This document shows, piece after piece, positions 8,802 to 16,725 of a stretch of 64,000 bases of DNA; position 1 is the first letter of the stretch; each line of letters begins with the position of its first letter. The DNA lies in the NCBI RefSeq assembly GCF_040689395.1, contig NZ_JBFAZX010000019.1, positions 1 to 64,000 of the forward strand. Direction: 5' to 3'. A program made the position numbers and the translations under genes. Below the pieces are notes generated by a model. The model had not been told where the DNA came from and made no database searches. It saw nothing but the letters and a program-made list of their open reading frames with translations. The stretch is from Dactylosporangium sp040689395 (GTDB taxonomy: Bacteria > Actinomycetota > Actinomycetes > Mycobacteriales > Micromonosporaceae).

Positions 8802-9699
8802 GTGCGTCGCCGGCGAGGTCGAGGGGGCCGGCCGCGCCCGGTGTACCCGGCGACTCGGCCGGAAGTGCTCCGGAGCGCCGGCGGGCGCCGCGCGTGGCGC
8901 GTACGGCCGCGGCGCCGACGGTGACAACGAAGAATCCGGCGATCGCCAGCAGCACGACGGTGGCCCCGGGCCCGGTGTCGATCGCGGTCGACAGCCACAC
9001 GCCGAAGCCGGAGACGAGCAGGCCGAGGCCGACGGCGGCCAGCATCGTGGCCCGGAACCCGCGGGTGATCTGCTGTGCGGTCGCCACCGGGACCACCATG
9101 AGCGCGCTGACGAGCAGCAGCCCGACGGCCCGCATGGCGACGGTGACGGTGACGGCCGTGGTGATGGCGAGGATCAGGTTGAGCGTGCGCACCGGCAGGC
9201 CGGACACGCGCGCGTACTCCTCGTCGTGGCACACGGCGAACAGCCACGGGCGCAGCAGGAACGCCACGGCCAGCACCGCGGCGCCGAGGATCAGCATCAC
9301 GGTCAGGTCCTGCCGGCTGGTCGTCAGCGGCGAACCGAACAGGTATGTCACCAGGCTCCGGCTGCTCTGCTCGTCGGAGAGGTTGACCAGCACCACGCCG
9401 CCGGAGATGCCGCCGTAGAACAGCATCGACAGGGCGATGTCGCCGGAGGTCCGGCCGCGCTCGCGGACCAGCTCGATGACGACGGCGCCGGCCGCCGCGG
9501 CGAGCACCGCCATCAGCACGGGGGAGCTGTGCAGCAGCAGCCCCAGCCCGACACCGGTGAGCGCGACGTGGCCGAGACCGTCGCCGATCAGCGACAGCCG
9601 CCGCTGCACCAGGTAGACGCCGATGGCCGGGGCGGAGGCGCCGGTGACGAGCGCCCCGAGCAGGGCGCGGATCATGAAGTCGTACGCGAAGATGTTCAT
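8788..9699 (-). CDS. znuB: Zinc/manganese-type ABC permease
   Basis: A 303-residue permease of the ABC-3 family (ZnuB/MntB) with eight or so hydrophobic helices. The start is MNIFAYDFMIRALLGALVTG, and the conserved loop LVQRRLSLIGDGLGHVALTG and the segment AMRAVGLLLVSALMVVPVATA are typical of the family. The ATG fits the family N-terminus, so longer upstream reading was discarded. It follows the ATPase gene by 8 bp and overlaps the ArsR regulator. No solute-binding protein gene lies here; it must be encoded elsewhere or be missing. Zinc is more likely than manganese because of the regulator and operator, but this is inference. Confidence 0.9.
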   Translation of the reverse strand: MNIFAYDFMIRALLGALVTGASAPAIGVYLVQRRLSLIGDGLGHVALTGVGLGLLLHSSPVLMAVLAAAAGAVVIELVRERGRTSGDIALSMLFYGGISGGVVLVNLSDEQSSRSLVTYLFGSPLTTSRQDLTVMLILGAAVLAVAFLLRPWLFAVCHDEEYARVSGLPVRTLNLILAITTAVTVTVAMRAVGLLLVSALMVVPVATAQQITRGFRATMLAAVGLGLLVSGFGVWLSTAIDTGPGATVVLLAIAGFFVVTVGAAAVRATRGARRRSGALPAESPGTPGAAGPLDLAGDAHAGA

Positions 9700-9707
9700 G
9701 TGCCCGC

Positions 9708-10418
9708 TCAGGCCGCGGCGGCGTGCGGGTGCACGTGGTCGTTGTCGGTCTCCGGCGGTGCCCCGTCGTGCACGATCTCGCCGCGGTTCACCACGATCGC
9801 GCGGGTGATCAGCGGCCGCAGCGGGCCCAGCTCGTGCGCGACGAACACCACCGTGCCGCCCTGGCCGACGAAGTGCCGCAGGCACCCGGCGAACAGCTCC
9901 TGGCTGACCGCGTCGACCCCGGCGGTGGGCTCGTCGAGCACCAGCAGCTCGGGCCCGCCGGCCAGGGCGCGGGCGATGAGCACGCGCTGCTGCTGGCCGC
10001 CGGAGAGCACGGAGACCGGCTCGCGGGAGCGATCGGCGAGGCCGACCGCGCTCAGCGCCTCGTCGACGGCCCGCCGGTCGGCGGTGGAGGCGGGGCGCAG
10101 GAAGCCGCGCCGGGCCAGCCGGCCCTCGGCGACGACCTCGGCGACGGTGGCGGGCACGCCGCTGCCGGCGCCGACGCGTTGCGGCACGTAGCCGATGCGG
10201 TGCCAGCCGCGGAAGCGCCGCAGCGGGGTGTCGAAGAGCCGCACCTCGCCGTCGGCGAGCGGGACCAGCCCCATTGAGGCCTTCACGAGCGTGGACTTGC
10301 CCGAGCCGTTGGCGCCGAGCACGGCGACCACTTCGCCGGCGCGCACCGAGAGCGAGACCCGGTCGAGCACCGGCCGGCCATCGTAGGCGACGATCGCCCG
10401 TTCGACCTGGAGAACCAC
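9708..10418 (-). CDS. znuC: Zinc/manganese-type ABC ATPase
   Basis: A 236-residue ABC ATPase with Walker A GANGSGKS, Q-loop GYVPQR, signature LSGGQQQR and Walker B LLVLDEPTAGVD, as in ZnuC/MntB-type importers. The C-terminus carries a His-rich tail (NDHVHPHAAAA) that could bind metal. The GTG start gives VVLQVERAIVAYDG; a GGAGG abuts it, leaving almost no spacing, so the exact start is uncertain. An operator-like palindrome lies 15 bp upstream, placing metal control at the head of this three-gene operon. Confidence 0.9.
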   Translation of the reverse strand: MVLQVERAIVAYDGRPVLDRVSLSVRAGEVVAVLGANGSGKSTLVKASMGLVPLADGEVRLFDTPLRRFRGWHRIGYVPQRVGAGSGVPATVAEVVAEGRLARRGFLRPASTADRRAVDEALSAVGLADRSREPVSVLSGGQQQRVLIARALAGGPELLVLDEPTAGVDAVSQELFAGCLRHFVGQGGTVVFVAHELGPLRPLITRAIVVNRGEIVHDGAPPETDNDHVHPHAAAA

Positions 10419-10432
10419 CCTCCGAGCGTGCC

Positions 10433-10453
10433 TGATAATGGGAATCGTTGTCA
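10433..10453 (-). promoter_or_regulatory. Putative Zur-like metal-repressor operator
   Basis: A 21-bp imperfect palindrome, on the minus strand TGACAACGATTCCCATTATC plus A, sits directly upstream of the ZnuC-like gene. Its TGA...TCA ends and the AACGATT/CATT core resemble Zur/Fur-family boxes of actinomycetes. It overlaps the stop codon of the upstream small gene. Either a Fur-family protein or the linked ArsR protein could bind it. Confidence 0.55.
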
Positions 10454-10699
10454 ACTTGCTTTGTATGCGGCCGCGACCACCAGCAGCGTGAGGATGAGCA
10501 CTCGGGTGACGCGCATCGGCGGCGGCGTCACCGCCCAGGTCTTGCTCAGCACCCAGATCAGGCCGGCGGCCACGAGCAGCAGCACCGCCGATCCGACGAT
10601 GCCCGGCAGCAGCAGCCCGGCGAACACCACCGCGGCGGCTAACAGGAACGCCAGGGTCCGGTTGAGCCGGGCCAGCCGGTTCAGCACCCGCTCGGTCAT
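10451..10699 (-). CDS. Small membrane protein
   Basis: An 82-residue protein with two hydrophobic segments (roughly 16-45 and 62-80), the first running LAFLLAAAVVFAGLLLPGIV, and a basic N-terminus. Small two-helix proteins of this kind (DUF6703-like) are frequent in Micromonosporaceae, but I cannot assign a function. It ends inside the metal operator in front of the zinc-type operon and is probably a separate, constitutive gene. Confidence 0.65.
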   Translation of the reverse strand: MTERVLNRLARLNRTLAFLLAAAVVFAGLLLPGIVGSAVLLLVAAGLIWVLSKTWAVTPPPMRVTRVLILTLLVVAAAYKAS

Positions 10700-10718
10700 G
10701 CTCTAGCGCTTCCTTCCA

Positions 10719-10750
10719 TGTGCCCGCGGTTCCGTGTGCCCGCGGTTCCG
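10719..10750. repeat. Exact 16-bp tandem duplication
   Basis: TGTGCCCGCGGTTCCG occurs twice head to tail, just upstream of the ABM-domain gene, in the divergent promoter region shared with the small membrane protein. It looks like a recent slippage duplication. It could alter promoter spacing. Confidence 0.9.
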
Positions 10751-10763
10751 TATGCTCGGCCAC

Positions 10764-11084
10764 ATGCTCGTGATGACCAGGTTCGTCGTCGAGGACGACG
10801 AGGACTTCGCCGGGCGCGCGCACGCCGCGCTCGCCGCCCTCGCAGCCTGCCCAGGGTACCTTCGCGGCCGCCTCGGACGCGCGTACGACGATCCGGCGCA
10901 CTGGAGCATCGTCACGGAGTGGGAGTCCGTCGGCTCGTACCGGCGGGCGCTGTCCAACTTCGACGTGAAGGTGCACGCCACCCCGCTGCTTGCCCAGGCG
11001 CTCGACGAGCCCTCGGCGTTCGAGGTGCTGGCCGAGAGCGGACCCGGCGGGGAGCTCAAGGTCACCGCCAGTGACCGTGCCTGA
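10764..11084 (+). CDS. Antibiotic-biosynthesis-monooxygenase (ABM) domain protein
   Basis: A 106-residue single-domain ferredoxin-like alpha/beta barrel protein. The start MLVMTRFVVEDDEDFAGRA is followed by a pattern typical of ABM domains: a helix, then a GYLRGRLGRAYDDPAHW strand-turn and WSIVTEWESVGSYRRAL. Family members include heme-degrading and quinone-modifying enzymes as well as many of unknown role. No secondary-metabolite genes are nearby, so a housekeeping or stress role is more likely. Two earlier in-frame starts exist upstream in the 16-bp duplication, but this ATG best fits the fold. Confidence 0.75.
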   Translation: MLVMTRFVVEDDEDFAGRAHAALAALAACPGYLRGRLGRAYDDPAHWSIVTEWESVGSYRRALSNFDVKVHATPLLAQALDEPSAFEVLAESGPGGELKVTASDRA

Positions 11085-11103
11085 GGTTGGATAGGCTGAT
11101 GCC

Positions 11104-11628
11104 ATGATGCCGCCTCAGGTCGGCCCCCACCCCGAGTGGAGCGTGCCCGACGAGGTACCCCCGCCGCCGCGCGGGCCGGGCGTGCTCGCCCCCTTCGCGG
11201 CGCCCCCGCGCGACCGCGATCTGCGGGGGCTGTGGATCGCCCTGGGGGTCGGCGGCCTCGTCCTAGTGCTGTGCTGCATCGCCGGCGTCGTCGGCCTCGG
11301 CTTCCTGCTGCCCTACGCCAACTCCCTCGGCAAGGACCAGGTCGCCTCGGTCGTGAAGGACTACCTGACGGCCGTGCGTGACGAGGACTTCGCCACCGCC
11401 CGGCGGCAACTGTGCGACAGCGAGCGCAAGACCCACTCCCTCGGCTGGTTCGAGGACCGCTACGGCCGGGCGCGGGTCACCGACTTCGCGGTCAACGCCG
11501 ACGACGTCACGTTCGAGAACGTGATCACCGTCCCGGCCCGGGTGCTGCAGGACGGCAACTGGAGGCAGGAGCGGTACACCATGGAACAGGCCGGCGCCCG
11601 ATACCTGATCTGCGGCGGGCTGGATTAG
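11104..11628 (+). CDS. Single-pass membrane protein with extracellular domain
   Basis: A 174-residue protein with a Pro-rich cytoplasmic N-terminus, one transmembrane helix (about 45-70, LWIALGVGGLVLVLCCIAGV) and an outside domain of about 100 residues resembling DUF4878/NTF2-like lumazine-fold proteins (VKDYLTAVRDEDFATARRQL). Two Cys in the outer domain (CDSERK and LICGG) could form a disulfide. Function unknown. It stands 20 bp after the ABM gene and may be co-transcribed. Start ATG ATG is ambiguous by one codon. Confidence 0.75.
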   Translation: MMPPQVGPHPEWSVPDEVPPPPRGPGVLAPFAAPPRDRDLRGLWIALGVGGLVLVLCCIAGVVGLGFLLPYANSLGKDQVASVVKDYLTAVRDEDFATARRQLCDSERKTHSLGWFEDRYGRARVTDFAVNADDVTFENVITVPARVLQDGNWRQERYTMEQAGARYLICGGLD

Positions 11629-11859
11629 CTTCGGCGGGCTTCGGCGAGCCCAGCCCGGAGCGCCGGGCACCGTGGCGCGCCGGTTAATCTGGTGCGGCTC
11701 GCCCCGGCGCAACCGTACCGTCGATGGTGACGTTGACGGTTTTGTCCGGGTCAGCGCCGGGCATCCGCCGGTGCTCCGCTACACACGACGTCCCTACAGT
11801 CTCCACATACGACAACCAGCCTTGCCGACAGCCAGTCGCCGTGAGGCCGAGGAGGAACC

Positions 11860-13242
11860 ATGGCCGCAGACCGCATCGATTCCGTCGTCAGCCTCGCGAA
11901 GCGCCGCGGCTTTGTCTTCCCGTCGAGCGAGATCTACGGGGGCACGCGTTCGGCCTGGGACTACGGCCCGCTGGGTGTCGAGCTCAAGGACAACGTCCGC
12001 CGCCAGTGGTGGCGAAACATGGTCCAGCAGCGCGACGACATCGTCGGCCTCGACTCCGCCGTCATCCTGGCCCGCGACGTCTGGACCGCCTCGGGTCATG
12101 TCGACGCGTTCGTCGACCCGCTGACCGAGTGTGCCTCGTGTCACAAGCGGTTCCGCGCCGACCACCTCGAGGAGGCGTGGGTCGAGAAGAACGGCGCGGC
12201 CAAGCCCTTCGTGCTCGGCGAGATCAACTGCCCCAACTGCGGCAACAAGGGCACCTTCAGCGAGCCGCGCATGTTCAACGGCCTGATGAAGACCTACCTG
12301 GGCGCGGTCGAGAACGACGAGGGCCTGCACTACCTGCGGCCGGAGACCGCCCAGGGCATCTTCGTCAACTTCAACAACGTCGCCGGCGCCGCCCGCAAGA
12401 AGCCGCCGTTCGGCATCGCGCAGGTCGGCAAGAGCTTCCGCAACGAGATCACCCCGGGCAACTTCATCTTCCGCACCCGCGAGTTCGAGCAGATGGAGAT
12501 GGAGTTCTTCGTCGAGCCCGGCAGCGACGAGCAGTGGCACGAGTACTGGCTGCAGGAGCGCTGGAACTGGTACATCGACCTCGGCCTCTCCGCGGACAAC
12601 CTGCGCTACTACGAGCACCCGAAGGAGAAGCTCTCCCACTACTCGAAGCGCACGGTCGACATCGAGTACCGCTTCCGCTTCGGCGGCCAGGAGTTCTCCG
12701 AGCTCGAGGGCATCGCCAACCGGACCGACTTCGACCTCACCACCCACTCCAAGCACTCCGGCGTCGACCTGTCGTACTTCGACCAGGAGAAGAAGGAACG
12801 CTGGGTGCCCTACGTCATCGAGCCGGCCGCCGGTCTGACCCGCGCGGTGCTCGCGTTCCTGCTCGAGGCGTATGACGAGGACGAGGCGCCGAACACCAGC
12901 GGCAGCGTCGACAAGCGCACGGTCATGCGGTTCGACAAGCGGCTCGCCCCGGTCAAGGCGGCGGTCCTGCCGCTGTCGCGCAACGCCGACCTGTCGCCGA
13001 AGGCCCGCGACCTGGCCGCCCAGCTGCGCAAGCGCTGGACGGTCGACTTCGACGACGCGCAGGGCATCGGCCGGCGGTACCGTCGCCAGGACGAGATCGG
13101 CACCCCGTTCTGCCTGACGGTCGACTTCGAGACGCTCAACGACGACGCCGTGACCATCCGTGACCGCGACTCGATGGCCCAGGAGCGCGTGTCCCTGGAC
13201 CAGGTCGAGCGCTACCTGCTCGAGCGGCTCCCTGGCTGTTAG
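11860..13242 (+). CDS. glyS: Glycyl-tRNA synthetase (alpha2, class II)
   Basis: A 460-residue class II enzyme that charges tRNA-Gly, of the homodimeric type used by actinobacteria. Class II motifs are clear: FRNEITPGNFIFRTREFEQM, the RPETAQGIFVNF segment, and the glycine-specific opening (RGFVFPSSEIYGGTRSAWDY). A four-Cys zinc site is visible as CASCHKRF and CPNCGNKG. The C-terminal anticodon-binding domain starts near 350 (LAPVKAAVLPLSRN). The ATG follows GGAGGAACC. Full length, no anomalies. A GGTGGG/CCCACC hairpin lies about 30 bp past the stop and may terminate it. Confidence 0.97.
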   Translation: MAADRIDSVVSLAKRRGFVFPSSEIYGGTRSAWDYGPLGVELKDNVRRQWWRNMVQQRDDIVGLDSAVILARDVWTASGHVDAFVDPLTECASCHKRFRADHLEEAWVEKNGAAKPFVLGEINCPNCGNKGTFSEPRMFNGLMKTYLGAVENDEGLHYLRPETAQGIFVNFNNVAGAARKKPPFGIAQVGKSFRNEITPGNFIFRTREFEQMEMEFFVEPGSDEQWHEYWLQERWNWYIDLGLSADNLRYYEHPKEKLSHYSKRTVDIEYRFRFGGQEFSELEGIANRTDFDLTTHSKHSGVDLSYFDQEKKERWVPYVIEPAAGLTRAVLAFLLEAYDEDEAPNTSGSVDKRTVMRFDKRLAPVKAAVLPLSRNADLSPKARDLAAQLRKRWTVDFDDAQGIGRRYRRQDEIGTPFCLTVDFETLNDDAVTIRDRDSMAQERVSLDQVERYLLERLPGC

Positions 13243-13325
13243 TTAGCCTGGCTCTCGCTTCGCTCGAGCATCGGTGGGGGGTTCCCACCCCACACCCCCA
13301 TGCCCGCTTCGCGAGCACTTTTTGC

Positions 13326-13549
13326 GGGCGCTTGCGCGCAGTGGTTCCGTGCGTGCAGGGGCTGTGCGCGGTAGCCGCGGGTTCTGTGGGTGCTGCGGGC
13401 AGTGGTTGCGGTTCCGTGTGGACGCTGTGCGCGGTAACCGCAGTGTTCTGTGGGCGCTGTGCGCGGTAGCCGCAGTTATCTGCGGGGGCTGCGCGCAGTG
13501 GCTGCGGTCTTTTGTGGGCGCTGGGTGGGCCGTCTTGCGGGGGCCTGTG
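13326..13549. repeat. Seven-unit 32-bp tandem repeat array
   Basis: The 333-bp gap between glyS and the xdhC-like gene is largely filled by head-to-tail units of exactly 32 bp at 13326, 13358, 13390, 13422, 13454, 13486 and 13518. The middle units are best conserved, following GCTGTGCGCGGTAGCCGCAG then a TTCTGTGGGC-like end; the flanking units are degenerate. The core GCGGTARCCGC is self-complementary, so each unit can fold. The period is not a multiple of three, so the array is not a coding repeat. Short frames through it were rejected as genes. Confidence 0.85.
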
Positions 13550-13575
13550 TGCCGATGGGAGCCGCCGGTGGAGCG

Positions 13576-14067
13576 TTAGAAGGCGAAGCCGCCGGGGCGG
13601 TTGTTTCTGTCGGCGAGCAGGCCGGCGAGGGTTGCCAGGGCGATCTCGGCGGGGGTCCGCGAGCCGATGTTCAGCCCGATCGGCCGGTGTACCCGGGCGA
13701 TGTCGTCCTCGGTGACGCCGAGCGCCCGCAGCGCCGCGACGTGCGGCGCGGTGTGCCGCGGGCTGCCCATCACCCCGACCCAGCGGGCCGGCGAGGCCAG
13801 CGCGTCGCGTAGCGCCGCGCCCAGTTCGGGGCGGTCGTGGTCGGTCACCACTACGTCGGTGCCGGCGTCGATGGTCACGTCCGCCAGGCCAGCACCGTCG
13901 AGCCGCGGATCGGCGAGCGCGACCCGGTAGCCCAGCGTCGCGGCGAAGTGCAGCAGGTGGGTGGCGACGGGCGAGTCGAACACCGCGACCACGGCGCGGC
14001 CGTCCGGCGCCGGCTCGACGGCGCCGTGGGCCAGCGCGCAGGCCTGGGAGTCGAAGTCAGCGACCAT
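13576..14067 (-). CDS. XdhC-like Rossmann-domain protein (CoxI family)
   Basis: A 163-residue protein corresponding to the C-terminal NAD(P)-binding domain of XdhC/CoxI proteins, which deliver or sulfurate the molybdenum cofactor for xanthine dehydrogenase-type enzymes. The signature segments WVGVMGSPRHTAPHVAAL and RVHRPIGLNIGSRTPAEIAL are intact. The N-terminal XdhC domain with its conserved Cys is absent, so it is a short form. ATG chosen with GGAG 11 nt upstream. No molybdenum hydroxylase genes are adjacent, although a molybdate uptake operon lies 4 kb away. Confidence 0.85.
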   Translation of the reverse strand: MVADFDSQACALAHGAVEPAPDGRAVVAVFDSPVATHLLHFAATLGYRVALADPRLDGAGLADVTIDAGTDVVVTDHDRPELGAALRDALASPARWVGVMGSPRHTAPHVAALRALGVTEDDIARVHRPIGLNIGSRTPAEIALATLAGLLADRNNRPGGFAF

Positions 14068-14137
14068 GGGTTCACACTCCGAAGTGTTCGTCAGCGCTTC
14101 ATGCCGACGGTACCAATCGAACGGGTAGCCTCCTCCC

Positions 14138-15142
14138 GTGACGCTGACCCAGGAGACGCCCGCGCCGTCCGAGCCGGTGCCCGCGCGGCGACGGTGGCGG
14201 GTCGGATCGGTCGAGGTGCTGGCGGCCGTGCTCGTGCTCGTGGTGCTGCTGCGCGGCCCGATCACGCGATCGCTCGCCACGCCGGCGCTGCAGACCTGGC
14301 TCACCGTGTTCGTGTCCGTGCTGACCCAGGCGATGCCGTTCCTCGTCTTCGGCGTGGTGCTGTCCGCGATCATCGCCGTGTTCGTGCCGCCCTCGTTCTT
14401 CACCCGGGCGTTGCCGTCGCATCCGGCGTTCGCGGTGCCGACGGCGAGTGTCGCCGGCGTGGTGCTGCCCGGCTGTGAGTGCGCGTCGGTGCCGGTGGCC
14501 GGGGCGCTGGTGCGCCGCGGGGTGACGCCGGCCGCCGCGTTCGCGTTCCTGCTCGCCTCGCCGGCCGTGAACCCGATCGTGCTGATCTCGACGGCGGTCG
14601 CGTTCCCCGGCCAGCCGCAGATGGTGATCGCCCGGGCCGTGACCAGCCTCGTGGTCGCGTGCCTGATGGGCTGGTTGTGGCAGGCGTTCGGTAAGGGCAG
14701 CTGGCTGCGCATGCCGTCGCGGGCCCACCTGGAGGGCATGGCCAAGTGGCCGGCGTTCTGGGCTTCGGTGCGTCACGACGTCCTGCACGCCGGCGGGTTT
14801 CTGGTCATCGGGGCGGCCTCAGCGGCGATCATCGCGGTCGTGGTGCCCCAGTCGTGGCTCGCGCACCTGGCCGCCAACCCGGTGCTGGCGATCGTGGCCC
14901 TCGGCCTGCTGGCCGTGCTGCTGTCGATCTGCTCGGAGGCAGACGCGTTCGTCGCCGCGTCGCTCACCCAGTTCTCGCTGACCGCGCGCCTGGCGTTCCT
15001 CGTCGTCGGGCCGATGGTCGACCTGAAGCTGTTCGCGATGCAGGCCGGCATCTTCGGCCGCCGGTTCGCGCTGCGCTTCGCCCCCGCCACGTTCGTCGTG
15101 GCGATCCTCGCCGCCGCCGCGTTGGGACCGGTGCTGTTGTGA
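14138..15142 (+). CDS. UPF0718/DUF318-family permease
   Basis: A 334-residue membrane protein with about eight helices, member of the YraQ/UPF0718 permease family. Two conserved Cys-containing motifs are present: VLPGCECASVPVAGALVRRG and LLSICSEADAFVAASL. Family members are linked to metal or metalloid traffic, and the conserved Cys residues fit soft-metal binding, but the substrate is not established. The GTG start has a CTCCC-flanked weak ribosome site. It overlaps the next gene by GTGA, and the two proteins are a recurrent pair in Gram-positive bacteria (YcgR/YcgQ type). Confidence 0.85.
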   Translation: MTLTQETPAPSEPVPARRRWRVGSVEVLAAVLVLVVLLRGPITRSLATPALQTWLTVFVSVLTQAMPFLVFGVVLSAIIAVFVPPSFFTRALPSHPAFAVPTASVAGVVLPGCECASVPVAGALVRRGVTPAAAFAFLLASPAVNPIVLISTAVAFPGQPQMVIARAVTSLVVACLMGWLWQAFGKGSWLRMPSRAHLEGMAKWPAFWASVRHDVLHAGGFLVIGAASAAIIAVVVPQSWLAHLAANPVLAIVALGLLAVLLSICSEADAFVAASLTQFSLTARLAFLVVGPMVDLKLFAMQAGIFGRRFALRFAPATFVVAILAAAALGPVLL

Positions 15143-15867
15143 ACAAGCAGGCCCAGGCCGTCATCCTGCTGCTGGTCGGGGGCGCGGTGCTGCGCGCCAG
15201 CCTGACCGGGCAATACCTCAACTACGTCAAGGCGGGGCTGCAGCCCTACCTCGTGGCCGCCGGCGTCCTTCTGGTGCTCGTCGGGCTCTTCACGCTGTGG
15301 TATGAGCTGCGGCCCGGACACCGTCACGAGCACGAGCACGAGCACGAGCACGACGGGCACGGCCACGCGCACGGCGGGCCGAAGGTGGCCTGGCTGCTGC
15401 TGGCGCCGGTGCTCGGGCTGCTGCTGTTCGCCCCGCCGGCGCTGGGCTCCTACGCGGCCGGGCGCACCGGGTCGGCGGTCACCGCACGCTCTGAGTACGC
15501 ACCGCTGCCGGCGGGCGACCCGGTGCGGCTGACGATGCTCGACTACGCCTCCCGGGCGATCTTCGATCGGGGCGCCTCGCTCGGCGAGCGGCGCATCGAG
15601 CTCACCGGCTTCGCGATGCGTGGCCCGCAGGACTCTTGGCTGCTGGCCCGGATGATGGTCAGCTGCTGCGCCGCCGACGCCCGGCCGGTGAAGGTCGCGC
15701 TCGGCGGCGAGCTGCCCGAGGGCCTGGCCGACCAGCAGTGGCTGCGGATCACTGGCAAGTACAGCGGTCGTGAGCTGCAGGATCAGGTCAACGGCGAGGC
15801 GATCCCATTCATTGAGGTGTCCGAGGTCACCTTGATACCGGTGCCGCAGGAGCAGTACGAGTCGTAG
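15139..15867 (+). CDS. TIGR03943/DUF1980-family membrane protein (YcgQ-like)
   Basis: A 242-residue protein with two N-terminal helices, a His-rich cytoplasmic or external linker (HRHEHEHEHEHDGHGHAHGG, about 56-75), another helix, and a C-terminal soluble domain with a conserved CC pair in MMVSCCAADARPVKV. This fits the TIGR03943 partner of UPF0718 permeases. The alternating His/Glu stretch is a probable metal-binding site, supporting a role of the pair in zinc or other transition-metal handling. Start GTG overlaps the permease TGA; the stop TAG directly abuts the next GTG. Confidence 0.88.
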   Translation: MNKQAQAVILLLVGGAVLRASLTGQYLNYVKAGLQPYLVAAGVLLVLVGLFTLWYELRPGHRHEHEHEHEHDGHGHAHGGPKVAWLLLAPVLGLLLFAPPALGSYAAGRTGSAVTARSEYAPLPAGDPVRLTMLDYASRAIFDRGASLGERRIELTGFAMRGPQDSWLLARMMVSCCAADARPVKVALGGELPEGLADQQWLRITGKYSGRELQDQVNGEAIPFIEVSEVTLIPVPQEQYES

Positions 15868-16593
15868 GTGACCCACGCACACCCCGCCCTGCTGGTCCTC
15901 GTCCGGCACGCCGAGTCCGCCCGCAACATCGCCAAGAAGGGCAGCGTCTACTTCGCCGACGACGCGGCCCGCCGGGCCCTGCGGGGCGTGCCCGACCACC
16001 TCGTCGAGCTGACCCCGGACGGGCACAAGCAGGCCGCGCAGACCGGTCAGGGCATCCGCGACCGCTTCGGAGTCTTCGACCATGTGTTCACCAGCGGCTA
16101 CACGCGCACCGAGCAGACCGCGCAGGGGATCCTCGAGGCATACCCGGCCGCCGAGCGCAACGGGATGCCGGTCAAGTCGGAGCTGTTCATCCGCGAGCGC
16201 GACCCGGGCTTCGCCTACGACATGACGACGGCCGAGGCCGAGGCGGCGTTCCCGTGGCTCAACGAGTACTGGCAGACCTTCGGCGGCTTCATGGCCCGCC
16301 CGCCCGGCGGGGAGAGCCTCGCCGACGTCACCGGGCGGGTGCACACGTTTCTCAACGCGCTCTGCCGCGACCACGCCGGCCAGAAGATCATGGTCGTCAC
16401 GCACGGCGGCACGCTGCGCTGCTTCCGGTTCCTGCTGGAGGGCTGGAGCTACTCGCAGGCGCAGCACTGGCCCGAGGGCGGGGGGCCGGAGAACTGCGGC
16501 GTCACGACCTACCGCGACGCGGGAGACGGGCTCGTGCTCGAGGACTACAACCAGGTCTACTGGACGGTCGGCTCCTCCGTCGGCGGCATCTGA
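15868..16593 (+). CDS. Histidine phosphatase superfamily protein
   Basis: A 241-residue phosphoglycerate-mutase-like enzyme. The catalytic RHG-type motif is LVRHAESARN near residue 12, the second Arg lies in TSGYTRTEQTA, and the C-terminal catalytic His is in MVVTHGGTLRCF. Such enzymes remove phosphate from sugars, nucleotides or proteins; the substrate cannot be told from sequence. The GTG starts in the base after the preceding stop, so it is likely translated with the YcgQ-like gene, although a functional link is not obvious. Confidence 0.88.
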   Translation: MTHAHPALLVLVRHAESARNIAKKGSVYFADDAARRALRGVPDHLVELTPDGHKQAAQTGQGIRDRFGVFDHVFTSGYTRTEQTAQGILEAYPAAERNGMPVKSELFIRERDPGFAYDMTTAEAEAAFPWLNEYWQTFGGFMARPPGGESLADVTGRVHTFLNALCRDHAGQKIMVVTHGGTLRCFRFLLEGWSYSQAQHWPEGGGPENCGVTTYRDAGDGLVLEDYNQVYWTVGSSVGGI

Positions 16594-16725
16594 GACCCGC
16601 CGCTGCCGGCCGTCGGCGCGCTGATCGCCGCCGTCGTTCGTGCGGGCCGCAAGCGCTCCCGGGCGCCGCGCAGGTAGTGATCGCGGTGGCGTACTGTCGC
16701 GGCAGCAGTCGATGAACGGGGGACG

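Noticed and set aside
13326..13549. CRISPR array
   Set aside because: The units are contiguous without unique spacers and no cas genes are present.
13274..13812. Plus-strand frames through the 32-bp array
   Set aside because: The repeat period is not a multiple of three and the encoded sequence is Cys/Trp/Gly-rich noise.
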